Of a stretch of 64,000 nt of DNA, positions 42,571 to 50,061 are shown piece by piece. The stretch lies in contig JAZGDZ010000040.1 in the NCBI GenBank assembly GCA_036478235.1, forward strand, positions 81,301 to 145,300. Reading direction: 5' to 3'. The notes beneath the pieces were generated by a model. The model was not told the DNA's origin. It did not search any database and saw only the letters and a program-made list of their open reading frames with translations. How positions within the stretch are numbered: the first letter of the stretch is position 1; every line of letters starts with the position of its first letter. The translations under genes and the position numbers were made by a program. The DNA is from JACZWZ01 sp036478235 (GTDB taxonomy: Bacteria; Actinomycetota; Acidimicrobiia; Spongiisociales; UBA11373).

Positions 42571-43254
42571 CTATCCAACACCCAGCAGTTCGCAGGCCCG
42601 GGCGAATACCGAGTCGAACATGGCCTCGGTGAGCCGGCCCGTGAACGTGTTCTGCTGGCTGGGGTGATAGCAGCCGATCAGGACGGCGCCCGACGTGGCC
42701 GACTCGGACCCGTGACCGAAGCGGGGCCGGGGACGGATCACCGTCACACCCCGAGACTCCAGGGCGCGATGCATTGCCGCCCACGCAAACCCTCCGAGAC
42801 AGACGATGACCTCCACTCGCTCCAACAGCGCCAGCTCCCTGTCCAGCCAGGGGGAGCAGCGGTCCCGCTCCGCCGAAGTCGGCCTGTTGTCGGGCGGGGC
42901 GCAGCGGACCGGGGCCGTGATCCAGGCGTCGCTGAGCCGCATCCCGTCGTCGCGGGCCTCCGACTCGGGCTGCGAGGCGAAGCCCGCCCGATGCAGCGCC
43001 CTGTACAGCCAATCCCCGGACCGGTCGCCGGTGAACATTCGGCCCGTCCGGTTGGCCCCGTGGGCCGCCGGGGCCAGCCCGACGACGAGCAGCCGGGCCT
43101 CGGGGTCGCCGAATCCGGGGACCGGCCTCCCCCAGTATTCCTCGTCCGAATAGGAGGCCCGCTTCTCGCAAGCCACCCGCTCCCGCCACTCCACGAGCCG
43201 CGGGCACTTGCGGCACCCGTAGATCTCGTCGGCGAGCAGCTCGAGGCGGGACAC
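42571..43254 (-). CDS. udgB: Uracil-DNA glycosylase family 5 (UdgB)
   Basis: This 227-residue enzyme removes uracil and other deaminated bases from DNA. The family-5 motif GLAPAAHGANRTGRMFTGD lacks the polar catalytic residue of families 1 and 4, as expected for UDGb, and a second motif is CYHPSQQNTFTGR. N-terminal Cys residues (YGCRKCPRL) and two later ones can hold a [4Fe-4S] cluster. The gene is divergent from the sigma factor gene across a region rich in DnaA-box-like sites. Confidence 0.93.
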   Translation of the reverse strand: MSRLELLADEIYGCRKCPRLVEWRERVACEKRASYSDEEYWGRPVPGFGDPEARLLVVGLAPAAHGANRTGRMFTGDRSGDWLYRALHRAGFASQPESEARDDGMRLSDAWITAPVRCAPPDNRPTSAERDRCSPWLDRELALLERVEVIVCLGGFAWAAMHRALESRGVTVIRPRPRFGHGSESATSGAVLIGCYHPSQQNTFTGRLTEAMFDSVFARACELLGVG

Positions 43255-43289
43255 GACCCGACCCTAGAGGTGCGACGCACCACTAGGCC

Positions 43290-43409
43290 TGTGGAGTACT
43301 CGACCAAAGACTTGTGGACAACTCTCCACAGGCGGTGCACAGAACACCCGAATAGCCCTTGGCCCAGGGGTTTGATGGCGTCCGCGTTCTCCACAGGAGC
43401 TGTGGACAC
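43290..43409. promoter_or_regulatory. Cluster of DnaA-box-like sites
   Basis: Five 9-mers within 120 bp resemble the actinobacterial DnaA box TTGTCCACA: TGTGGACAA at 43313-43321 (exact, minus strand), TTCTCCACA at 43387-43395 and GTGTCCACA (minus strand of 43401-43409) with one mismatch, CTCTCCACA at 43322-43330 and TACTCCACA (minus strand of 43290-43298) with two. The site lies upstream of both udgB and the sigma gene. No dnaA or dnaN is nearby, so a titration or regulatory site is more likely than oriC. Confidence 0.5.
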
Positions 43410-43477
43410 CCTTTGCGGCGAACCTGACCCGGGTGATACGGTGCTCGCCCGCCACCGGGACGAAAGGGGGTGCGCGG

Positions 43478-44410
43478 GTGGTCAAGCGCTTGCGGGATGC
43501 TCCACCGCTGTCCGACAGCGTCGGCCTGTATCTCGACTCGGTGGCCGAGCACGGATTGCTGACCGCCGAGGACGAGGTTCGCCTCGCCAGGGCCATGGAA
43601 GCGGGCCACAAGGCGCAGCGGAAGCTCGACGACAGCGGACGCCTCACCCCGACCGAACGCGCCAAGCTCTTCAGGGCGATCCATCAGGCCGACGAGGCCA
43701 AGGCGGATTTCATCCGTTCGAACCTCCGGCTCGTGATCTCCATCGCCAAGCGATACTCGGGGCGCGGCCTCGACCTGCTCGACCTCGTCCAGGAGGGCAA
43801 CCTCGGCCTGATCAGAGCGGTCGAGAAGTTCGACTGGCGCAAAGGCTTCAAGTTCTCCACCTATGCGACGTGGTGGATCCGCCAGGCGATCACCCGGGGC
43901 CTGGGCAACCAGGGCCGCACGATCAGGCTTCCGGTGCACATGGTCGACGTAGTTCGCACCGTTCAGGAGACCGCGCTGACGCTGGCCGAGAAGCTGCGCC
44001 GCCGACCCACCTTCGAGGAGATCTCCCGCGCCAGCGGATTGGACGCGGAACGGGTGGAGTTGGCACTCACGGCGCCGGCGGACACGGTCTCACTGGACAG
44101 GCCGGTCGGCTTTGAAGGCGACGCACACCTCGGCGACTTCGTCGAAGACGCCGACGCCCCCGACCCGTTCGACTTGGCCGCCGAGGCGTCCGCCCGCCGC
44201 CACCTGGAGCAGGCGATGTGCCTGCTCGATGACCGTGAGCGCGAGATCATCATCCTCCGCTACGGCCTCGACGGCACCAGCCCGCGGACCCTGTCGGACG
44301 TGGGGGACCGCTTCGATCTGACGCGGGAACGGATTCGCCAGATCGAGGGTCGAGCATTGGCCAAGCTACGGCACCCGTCGTGCGGGTTCGATCTGGAGAG
44401 TCTTCTCTGA
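43478..44410 (+). CDS. RNA polymerase sigma factor, sigma-70 group 1/2 (RpoD/HrdB-like)
   Basis: The 310-residue protein has region 1.2 (DSVGLYLDSVAEHGLL), region 2 (NLRLVISIAKRYSGRGLDLL, EKFDWRKGFKFSTYATWWIR), region 3, and region 4 (ILRYGLDGTSPRTLSDVG, LTRERIRQIEGRAL). It lacks the long acidic N-terminus of large primary sigma factors. GTG 43478 with AAAGGGGG upstream is preferred over the open frame from 43433. Non-essential group 2 or the main sigma cannot be told apart here. Confidence 0.92.
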   Translation: MVKRLRDAPPLSDSVGLYLDSVAEHGLLTAEDEVRLARAMEAGHKAQRKLDDSGRLTPTERAKLFRAIHQADEAKADFIRSNLRLVISIAKRYSGRGLDLLDLVQEGNLGLIRAVEKFDWRKGFKFSTYATWWIRQAITRGLGNQGRTIRLPVHMVDVVRTVQETALTLAEKLRRRPTFEEISRASGLDAERVELALTAPADTVSLDRPVGFEGDAHLGDFVEDADAPDPFDLAAEASARRHLEQAMCLLDDREREIIILRYGLDGTSPRTLSDVGDRFDLTRERIRQIEGRALAKLRHPSCGFDLESLL

Positions 44411-44427
44411 CGGCAGAGCCGTCAGAG
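44405..44427. terminator. Perfect stem-loop at the sigma factor stop codon
   Basis: CTCTGACGGC-aga-GCCGTCAGAG forms a 10-bp perfect stem with a 3-nt loop, including the TGA stop. The array of GTTATCC units follows directly. It probably ends the sigma transcript, though it lacks a T-tract. Confidence 0.6.
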
Positions 44428-44462
44428 GTTATCCGTTATCCGTTATCGGTTATCCGTTGTCC
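44428..44462 (+). repeat. Heptanucleotide tandem array (5 units, GTTATCC type)
   Basis: The units are GTTATCC, GTTATCC, GTTATCG, GTTATCC and GTTGTCC. The array follows the sigma factor terminator hairpin. Single related units (GAACGGACAAC) recur at about 44490 and 44565. Confidence 0.9.
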
Positions 44463-44593
44463 GTCTGGACGAGGATTGCGCCTACGGGGAACGGACAACT
44501 CGAGCACACCCCAGGGGCCGATGTCGGTCAAACGCGTCACAACGCCGCAGCAGGACGCCCGCTGAGAACGGACAACGGCTCCGCAGGAGCCTC

Positions 44594-45113
44594 TCAGAGT
44601 TCGAACAACCGCGGCGTCGTCCCCTCCAGCCCGCGCAGGAAGTCGTAGTCGACCTCGACGCAACCGATCCCTCGATCCGCCGCCAGGATCCCTCGCCTGG
44701 GGTGTGATCGACTGGGCGGCGAGAATTCCCCGCACCGGAGCCAACGCCGAGTCCTTGTTGAGGAACTCCAGGTATCTGGTTAGCTGCTCGACCCCGGTCA
44801 ACTCCCCTTTCCTCTTGATCTCGACGGCGACCACCTGGCCCCCCGAGTCCCGGCACAGCAGGTCGACGGGTCCGAGGTCGGTCATGTACTCGCGTTCGAG
44901 CATCTCCAGACCCTCCTCGATCGTCGCCGGGCGCTCGGCCAGGAGCGCCTGAAGGGTCTTCTCCACCCCATCCTTGGAAAGCCCCGGATCGTCGCCCAGA
45001 TCGTGGGTGATGTCGGACAACACCTCTTCCACGTGGATGGTGAGGGTCTCGCCTTTCTGGTTGGTCACCACCCACTCGTGTTCGGACTCGACGAGGTGGT
45101 TGGGGGCGTTCAT
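44594..45113 (-). pseudogene. nucS: nucS, 3' portion (interrupted by the integrated element and frameshifted)
   Basis: From ATG 45113 the frame encodes the central and catalytic part of NucS, the actinobacterial/archaeal mismatch endonuclease: MNAPNHLVESEHEWVVTNQK, LGDDPGLSKDGVEKTLQAL, then active-site residues GPVDLLCRD and VEIKRKGELTGVEQLTRYLE. The N-terminal domain is missing here and lies at 54257-54418. After residue 141 (TPQAR) an extra base in a GGG run (44690-44692 on plus) shifts the frame; removing it restores ILAADRGIGCVEVDYDFLRG and a stop at 44594, giving 172 residues. The shift would lose the C-terminal tail that binds the sliding clamp in homologues. Confidence 0.9.
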
Positions 45114-45121
45114 CCAATTGA
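45114..45121 (+). other. Left attachment site core (att, CCAATTGA)
   Basis: This 8-bp core matches CCAGTTGA at 54272-54279 with one difference. Host sequence lies to its left and element sequence to its right. Joining host flanks across the core rebuilds the nucS codons for Pro-Leu-Asn-Trp-Met-Asn-Ala-Pro in frame. Joining element flanks gives a dyad of two 17-bp arms with 13 matches, as expected for a serine integrase attP. Confidence 0.85.
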
Positions 45122-45176
45122 AAGCACTTTAAGTATACAATGGTTCTCGACGGCCAACCGGGGAAGGAGGCAACGG

Positions 45177-46688
45177 ATGAAGGTGGCCCTGTACCTCAGG
45201 ATCTCGACCGAGGGCGAGGACGCCCACTCACTCGATAACCACGAGAAGGACCTACGTGCCTGGGCGGCCGAGGAGGGCTGGACGGTCGTCGAGTCCTACC
45301 GCGAGCAGAAGTCGGCCAAGCTCGGCTCGGAGCGACTCGTCCTCGAGGCGGCGGTGCAGGACGCCGAGGCGGGTAACTACGAGGGACTGCTGGTGTGGGC
45401 GGTCGACCGGTTCGGCCGGGGGCTCGACTCGGCGACGGCGTGGGTCCGGTTGCAACAGGCCGAGGTGGACGTCTACGACCGATCCGAGAAGCGCCCACTG
45501 ACCGAGGTCGAGTTCGCCGGTGCACTGTTCGCCTCCATCAGCGAGCGGAAGAAGAGCACGACACGGATGCGCCTCGGCCGGCAGGCCAAGGCTGAGGCCG
45601 GAAGGTGGCCGGGTGGGCACTTCCCGTTCGGCGTCGTGACCGACGACGACAACGTGCTCATCGAGAATCCGTCCCAGGCCGACGAGCTGCGGTCGATGGC
45701 GCAGGCCATCCTCACGGGACAATCGCCCGCACAGGTGGCGGGCGACCTCGATGCGCGAGGCGTCCGGTCGTCCACACGAGGAGGCCGCTGGTCGCCGGGC
45801 CGGGTCCGGCGCCTCCTCCGGCAGCCTCGGCTCAGCGAGGGGTACACGGAGTTTTGGGACGTGCGCCTCCCCCATCCGGTCATCCTCGACCCCGGACTGC
45901 ACCAGCGCGTGCTCGACCGGCTGGACGCCAACCGGTTGAAGTTCACCCGTGTCCGGACCGGACCCAACCCGTATCCGCTGACCGGCCGGATCACCGATCC
46001 CGAGGGTCATCCCTGGACCGGACTCCCTCGTCGCTACAAGGGCAGGGTCATCCGGTACTACCGGTGCTCCCACTACCTGACGGACCCGGCGTGCGGCTGG
46101 CGGACGGCGCGGCTCATCCGGGCCGAGGAGGTCGAGGACGCCGTGTGGGACCAGCTGATGTACGTCCTGGGCGGAGGCAGCGCCGATGACCGGCCGCCGG
46201 GCGAGCGACGGTTCGCCCACTTGCACGAGGCGATCGTCGCCGAGATGACGAAGGTCGAGGCTCCCTCGGACCAGACGGTCAAGGCCAAGGCGAAGGAGGT
46301 CCGGCGCCTCGAGGACGCACTGGCCGACGCGGACGTCGAGCGCCGGGTGTCGGACGACCCGGGCCGGGTGAGCAAGGCGGACAGGAAGCTCGAACAGCGG
46401 CTGGCGAACGCACGGCAGAAGCTGCGCGACCTGGAGGCGCTGAAGGCGATGGCCGACGAGGAACGATCCGTCTGGGAGGCGGTCGAGGAAGCGGCCCAGC
46501 GGGTCACCGCCCTCCGGGACGAGACCGACCCGGTGGCAAGGGGTCGCGTGTTCGCCGAGCTGGACATCAGCGTCCGACTTGATGAGCCCACGGTCTGGGA
46601 GGGGGCCGACTACGACGAGGGCCGGTATGGCATCCGGCTGAACGGCCGACTGGGCGAGGTCCCGTGGGAGTCGATGCGGCGGGGCTGA
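45177..46688 (+). CDS. Large serine recombinase (phage integrase)
   Basis: This 503-residue protein catalyses integration at nucS. ATG 45177 has AAGGAGG 6 bp upstream. The resolvase-type catalytic domain begins MKVALYLRISTEGEDAHSLD with nucleophile Ser10 and contains VWAVDRFGRGLDSA and ASISERKKSTTRMRLGRQAK. The recombinase domain follows (PFGVVTDDDNVLIENPSQAD), then a reduced zinc-ribbon region (YYRCSHYLTDPACGWR) and a coiled-coil motif (about 385-450, KEVRRLEDALADADVE, RQKLRDLEALKAMADEE). It sits 56 bp from the left att core, the usual place for such a gene. No excision factor is obvious; one of the small proteins may serve. Confidence 0.95.
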   Translation: MKVALYLRISTEGEDAHSLDNHEKDLRAWAAEEGWTVVESYREQKSAKLGSERLVLEAAVQDAEAGNYEGLLVWAVDRFGRGLDSATAWVRLQQAEVDVYDRSEKRPLTEVEFAGALFASISERKKSTTRMRLGRQAKAEAGRWPGGHFPFGVVTDDDNVLIENPSQADELRSMAQAILTGQSPAQVAGDLDARGVRSSTRGGRWSPGRVRRLLRQPRLSEGYTEFWDVRLPHPVILDPGLHQRVLDRLDANRLKFTRVRTGPNPYPLTGRITDPEGHPWTGLPRRYKGRVIRYYRCSHYLTDPACGWRTARLIRAEEVEDAVWDQLMYVLGGGSADDRPPGERRFAHLHEAIVAEMTKVEAPSDQTVKAKAKEVRRLEDALADADVERRVSDDPGRVSKADRKLEQRLANARQKLRDLEALKAMADEERSVWEAVEEAAQRVTALRDETDPVARGRVFAELDISVRLDEPTVWEGADYDEGRYGIRLNGRLGEVPWESMRRG

Positions 46689-46722
46689 CCCTTACTTCCG
46701 CGTTCTGGGACCCTCTCCGTAG

Positions 46723-47445
46723 TTACGGAGTCACCGAGTACGTTTCGCACCGGTCCAGACACCGGTGCAGCCAACTCGCAAGTCCAAGGAGCTCGAGTAC
46801 CGCCGCCTCTTCCTGATCCGGCTCCCAGTCGTCGTCGTGTGAACGTGGGTTGCGGATACCGTGAATCGCGCCCTGCATCAGGAACCGCAGCCCTTCGTGC
46901 TCGTCCTTCTCCGACGTCGTGGTCAGGTCGGTCATTTGGAGCTGCTGATCGGGGGGATCTCTGAATGCCGAGCCCATCAGACCCTTGCCGTCCGCGGTGC
47001 TGTGGGTCAGCCTCTTCACCCTGTTGTTCACGCTCTGGAACGCCTTCCTAACGGCTTCCGTCCGAAGGCCACTCGTGAACGCCAGGCGGCTACTGCGCAC
47101 GACCCGGTCGTGGAGGTCGCGAGCGGCAAACTTCTGCGCAGGTGTAACCGGAAGGGAAGTTGTGGAGGTCGTTGCACCCGTTATCGCACTCGGTGGCGGA
47201 GCACCAGCCTCGGAAGATCCGGCGGCGATTGCTCGGACCAGCGAGCCAACCTCGATGAGAGTCGCGTCGTCCACGCCATACCGCTCGAGGGGAATGCCGT
47301 GCTGATTCGCGAGCACATAGAGCGCATGGCGCCGCGACATCAGATGATGATCATTGATCAGTCGCGTGACACGGTTCGTCAGATTCTGAGCGCTCCAACT
47401 CATCTTTCGCTTGAGGGCGGCCCGGACAGCGGTGTCGTCAGCCAC
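46723..47445 (-). CDS. TIGR02391 (Hypoth_Ymh) family protein, HEPN-like putative ribonuclease
   Basis: The 240-residue protein begins at GTG 47445, overlapping the upstream HTH gene by 8 bp. The C-terminal half matches the Ymh family: DLHDRVVRSSRLAFTSGLRT, VRKAFQSVNNRVKRL, GKGLMGSAFRDP, EGLRFLMQGAIHGIRNPRSH. To my knowledge this family belongs to the HEPN superfamily; the segment RNPRSH fits the R-x4-6-H catalytic motif of HEPN RNases. The N-terminal 90 residues (MSWSAQNLTNRVTRLINDHH, RHALYVLANQHGIPLERYG) form a separate helical domain. It is the last gene of an operon of three small HTH proteins, a layout like a toxin with regulators. Confidence 0.8.
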   Translation of the reverse strand: MADDTAVRAALKRKMSWSAQNLTNRVTRLINDHHLMSRRHALYVLANQHGIPLERYGVDDATLIEVGSLVRAIAAGSSEAGAPPPSAITGATTSTTSLPVTPAQKFAARDLHDRVVRSSRLAFTSGLRTEAVRKAFQSVNNRVKRLTHSTADGKGLMGSAFRDPPDQQLQMTDLTTTSEKDEHEGLRFLMQGAIHGIRNPRSHDDDWEPDQEEAAVLELLGLASWLHRCLDRCETYSVTP

Positions 47446-47668
47446 CTCTGGCCTTCTTTGCCGCATTGACCGCGTTGCGAACGGAGGAGGGCGGCGCGTT
47501 GAGTATCTGAGAAATCCGAGGATTCTCGAACCCGGCCTCCGACATCTCGACCGCAAGCTGTGCCTGTGTCTCGACGTCTCGAGCCAGCGCTATAGCGAGC
47601 AGCCTGGTGGTGTCAAGCTGTAGCTCGATGAGTCTCTCCAGCTGTTCTTCCATTCTCTTCTCGGTCAT
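47438..47668 (-). CDS. Small helix-turn-helix protein 3 of the tandem trio (76 aa)
   Basis: An N-terminal amphipathic helix (MEEQLERLIELQLDTTRLLA) precedes an HTH resembling sigma region 4: VEMSEAGFENPRISQILNAP then SSVRNAVNAAKKARGG. It aligns along its C-terminal half with the two upstream proteins (AGxxxxxIxxLLxxxxxxV pattern). ATG 47668 lies 8 bp after the stop of the previous gene. Its 3' end overlaps the HEPN-like gene by 8 bp. Likely DNA-binding or antitoxin-like; inferred from context. Confidence 0.75.
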   Translation of the reverse strand: MTEKRMEEQLERLIELQLDTTRLLAIALARDVETQAQLAVEMSEAGFENPRISQILNAPPSSVRNAVNAAKKARGG

Positions 47669-47676
47669 CTGTATGC

Positions 47677-47871
47677 CTATCCCTTCTTCGCCCTCGCCAA
47701 GGTCACGTTCACCGTGTTCGGGGTCGTGCCCAGAAGCGTTGCGATCCTCGACCGCGAGATACCCGCTCGCCTTAGCTCCCGTATGGCATCCGCCTGCGTC
47801 GGAACCTGCAATCGAACGAGCACCGCCAGCAGCCGCGCGATGTCATCCCCGTACTGGTCATTGTTGGTCAT
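47677..47871 (-). CDS. Small helix-turn-helix protein 2 of the tandem trio (64 aa)
   Basis: The N-terminal helix DDIARLLAVLVRLQVPTQAD is followed by an HTH, LRRAGISRSRIATLLGTTPN then TVNVTLARAKKG. It is the most HTH-like of the three (sigma-70 region 4 or LuxR-like recognition helix). The gene starts at ATG 47871, three bases after the stop of protein 1, with AAGGGATGAG upstream. The three paralogues may act as homo- or heteromers. Confidence 0.75.
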   Translation of the reverse strand: MTNNDQYGDDIARLLAVLVRLQVPTQADAIRELRRAGISRSRIATLLGTTPNTVNVTLARAKKG

Positions 47872-47874
47872 TAC

Positions 47875-48099
47875 TCATCCCTTCGCGATCATCTGCGACA
47901 CCGCCTGGACGGATTTCCCGAGGATCGCCCCAATCTCCGCTTGCGTCAGCCCAGCGTCAGAGAGCAACTTGTCGATCGAGCGAGGACGCGGCCGCGCAAG
48001 CTCCGCATCCTCGATCAGAACTCGGTGCGTTTGGAGCGCCACAAGCGCGGACAGCTTGGCGTCCATCGACTTGAGCAGCGCCCCGGTCTCTTCGTTCAT
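47875..48099 (-). CDS. Small helix-turn-helix protein 1 of the tandem trio (74 aa)
   Basis: The first gene of the operon starts at ATG 48099 with AGGGAG upstream (a GTG one codon earlier is possible). The N-terminal helix is ALLKSMDAKLSALVALQTHR and the HTH is LLSDAGLTQAEIGAILGKSV then QAVSQMIAKG. A promoter (48137-48165) and an inverted repeat (48166-48193) lie just upstream. Homology to proteins 2 and 3 points to tandem duplication. Confidence 0.75.
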   Translation of the reverse strand: MNEETGALLKSMDAKLSALVALQTHRVLIEDAELARPRPRSIDKLLSDAGLTQAEIGAILGKSVQAVSQMIAKG

Positions 48100-48136
48100 C
48101 ACTTGAACTCCCTAGGTTGAATTGATGAAGCGGCGC

Positions 48137-48193
48137 ATCTTAGCTCCAGAATCCCACAATCACAAGGCCAGTGCGCTTATCTGTTCACTGGCC
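48137..48193 (-). promoter_or_regulatory. Promoter and candidate operator of the HTH-HEPN operon
   Basis: On the minus strand TTGTGA (48165-48160) and TAAGAT (48142-48137) are separated by 17 bp, a good sigma-70-type pair 38 bp upstream of the first HTH start. Directly upstream of the -35 is an inverted repeat, GGCCAGTG-N12-CACTGGCC (48166-48173 and 48186-48193). The HTH proteins are obvious candidates to bind it. Confidence 0.6.
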
Positions 48194-48420
48194 GCAGGCG
48201 TGATTCAAGGTGTGCCGATCGCCTGGTCGGTCTGATGTCACTAAAACACCAGCTCACAGCGCTATCAAGGACATGAGCGCGGTTTAACAGCGGCAGGCGC
48301 TTTCAGAGCAGAAAGGCCAAGCTTTAGCGAACGCATGTACCCTCCACTACATCCGGCCCGTTCAGCGAGGCCCGAACCCGCTGACCCAGACCGAAGGAGC
48401 ACCCCTTGTGATCGTAGGAG

Positions 48421-48447
48421 GGCCCCCGTGCACCAGACACGGGGGCC
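48421..48447. terminator. Perfect 10-bp stem-loop
   Basis: GGCCCCCGTG-caccaga-CACGGGGGCC is a perfect hairpin preceded by GGA. It shares the GGAGGGCCCCCG core with the hairpin at 49541-49583. The two enclose the membrane-protein gene at 48634 and would insulate it from neighbours. Confidence 0.65.
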
Positions 48448-48633
48448 TCAGGTCTTGCGTCGTTCAGGAATCAGGACTGTTCATCGTTCCCACCTGTGAG
48501 AGCCCCATGATTCGTGCGACCTCAACGGCGGAGGACCGCTGGTGCTTCACCGAGGAAGGTGGGTGGGACCCATGCTGATGGGTAGGGTCGCGGCATGGGT
48601 GAACTCCGTTACCCAACTCACCGGGAGTGAATT

Positions 48634-49389
48634 GTGGCGGCGTTGTGGTACGTCAAATCGACGGTGCTCTTGTTGTGGCTCGCCGTTCGCCCTTTGGGAA
48701 AGGTGCTGCCTTCGCTTGCGGAGATCCCCTTGACCGCGGCCATCTATTTCGGGTTGTGGCGGAATACTTTCTCGGGGTCGACCCCAACGGTGGAGTGGCA
48801 GCGCGACCTGTTCGATTGGATGCACGACCACCGTTGGGAGGTTGTGCTGGGAACTGCTGTGGTCCTCATTCTTATCGTCGCGCTTCGTAAGGAGTTCAAA
48901 TTCAATCCGCCTTTCGGCGTTGCCCTGAAAGTACTTTCCCCCGAAGTGACTTCGAGACTCTATGGCTCGCGAGTCATGGTGCGAATCGAGGTCACAACGC
49001 GGAGAAGCGGCAGATTCCGCGCCTATCTCGCCGACACGGATGGCGGACGGGCCTCAACGTCGCGGATTCCCTTGGAGTGGACGAATGAGGACGCTCCCGA
49101 AATTGACCTGATTCCGCATCAGCCCCAACAGATAACGGTGGGGCGATTGGACTACTGGACAAAGGATGATGAGTTGAGCGAATTCCAATTGGTTCCCAGA
49201 AGTCCCGGCCTGGACCGCCACCCCATTATCGCGGTAGACGGTGTTGATCCCTTCAACGTTCGGGTCGATGTGGTGGACGTCAAGACATTCCAGTCGGGCA
49301 CCGTGTGCACCCGTGTGTGGGTCGAAACTCTCGGTGACCGCCATTTCGTCCCCCGCTCGGAGGAGATTCCCGAGTTTGCTGGTTCTTGA
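48634..49389 (+). CDS. Membrane-anchored protein of the element (251 aa), unknown function
   Basis: GTG 48634 with GGGAGTG upstream encodes a protein with hydrophobic segments at about 8-40 and 71-88 (VVLGTAVVLILIVALRKEFK) and a soluble C-terminal domain of about 160 residues rich in beta-type sequence (VMVRIEVTTRRSGRFRAYLA, FNVRVDVVDVKTFQSGTV). Codon use is less GC-biased than in host genes. The gene is on the opposite strand to its neighbours and is bracketed by two hairpins, so it looks like an independently expressed cargo ('moron') gene. No family recognised. Confidence 0.7.
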   Translation: MAALWYVKSTVLLLWLAVRPLGKVLPSLAEIPLTAAIYFGLWRNTFSGSTPTVEWQRDLFDWMHDHRWEVVLGTAVVLILIVALRKEFKFNPPFGVALKVLSPEVTSRLYGSRVMVRIEVTTRRSGRFRAYLADTDGGRASTSRIPLEWTNEDAPEIDLIPHQPQQITVGRLDYWTKDDELSEFQLVPRSPGLDRHPIIAVDGVDPFNVRVDVVDVKTFQSGTVCTRVWVETLGDRHFVPRSEEIPEFAGS

Positions 49390-49540
49390 TGAGTTCCTGG
49401 TAAGTGTCAGGGTCCGACACCGGCCCGTTCGGGGCCCTGTTCGACCGGTTCGATCCCGATATGCGGCCCTCAGGATGACCCGAGACAGGTTTGCGACCTC
49501 ATCCCGTATGGATTCGACCCGGGAATAGCCCTAGTGAGAC

Positions 49541-49583
49541 AGGAGGGCCCCCGGCACACTACGACGAACACCGGGAGCCTCCT
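49541..49583. terminator. Long stem-loop between convergent element genes
   Basis: AGGAGGGCCCCCGG (49541-49554) pairs with CCGGGAGCCTCCT (49571-49583), leaving a 16-nt loop and one bulge. It lies between the membrane-protein gene and the minus-strand small-protein operon, so it can terminate both. Its core matches the hairpin at 48421. Confidence 0.6.
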
Positions 49584-49644
49584 GCATCGGGACGGGATCC
49601 CGTGGGGTCGACACGAACCTCACGAGGACCCATGCAAGATCTTC

Positions 49645-50061
49645 CTACGGCTCGACCAAGGGCCCTCCTTCGGTGAGCGAACTGACGTCGTCCGGAACGA
49701 GCACATCGAGGTCGTCGATTGCCTTCTCGACCGTCAGGGTCGATCCGACGTCGGCCAGTGCCAGCGCGGCGACGCACCGCCAGAAGTGCCTCACGGCGGG
49801 CGGCGAGTCGTTGTCGAAGGACTGCCCGGTGTCCAGGTTTCCTATCTCGCCCTCGAAGGAAAGCAGCTCGGCGAGGTCCACGACGTCGGGGGCGCTGCGC
49901 AGCTTGACGGCCGTGCCCGGCGTCGAGAGGGCCAAGAGCAGCGACTCGGCGACGTCGAGGAGCTGTGCGTCGCACTGGAAGGATGCCAGGTCGCGCCAGG
50001 CCACCATGATGTGACCCAGGCCCAGCCGTTCCTCGTCGGTGAGGGTGACCGTGTGGTTCAT
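49645..50061 (-). CDS. Hypothetical protein of the element (138 aa)
   Basis: The protein starts MNHTVTLTDEERLGLGHIMV and is acidic and helical (WRCVAALALADVGSTLTVEK, DDLDVLVPDDVSSLTEGGP). Its start overlaps the stop of the upstream 50-aa gene by 4 bp. It is the last gene of a four-gene coupled operon typical of phage early regions. Function unknown. Confidence 0.65.
   Translation of the reverse strand: MNHTVTLTDEERLGLGHIMVAWRDLASFQCDAQLLDVAESLLLALSTPGTAVKLRSAPDVVDLAELLSFEGEIGNLDTGQSFDNDSPPAVRHFWRCVAALALADVGSTLTVEKAIDDLDVLVPDDVSSLTEGGPLVEP

Larger units (their letters stand above)
48103..48633. other. Divergent intergenic region of the element
   Basis: This 531-bp gap separates the HTH-HEPN operon (minus) from a membrane-protein gene (plus). 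It holds the operon promoter and inverted repeat, a perfect 10-bp hairpin at 48421-48447 and no convincing gene. Base composition is visibly less GC-rich than in the host. Confidence 0.6.

Noticed and set aside
43290..43409. DnaA-box cluster as the chromosomal origin
   Set aside because: No dnaA, dnaN, rpmH or AT-rich unwinding region is nearby; five boxes are few for an actinobacterial oriC.
44436..45113. The 225-aa frame as an intact NucS
   Set aside because: The N-terminal domain is missing and the last 80 codons are out of frame with the family; the true halves are described separately.
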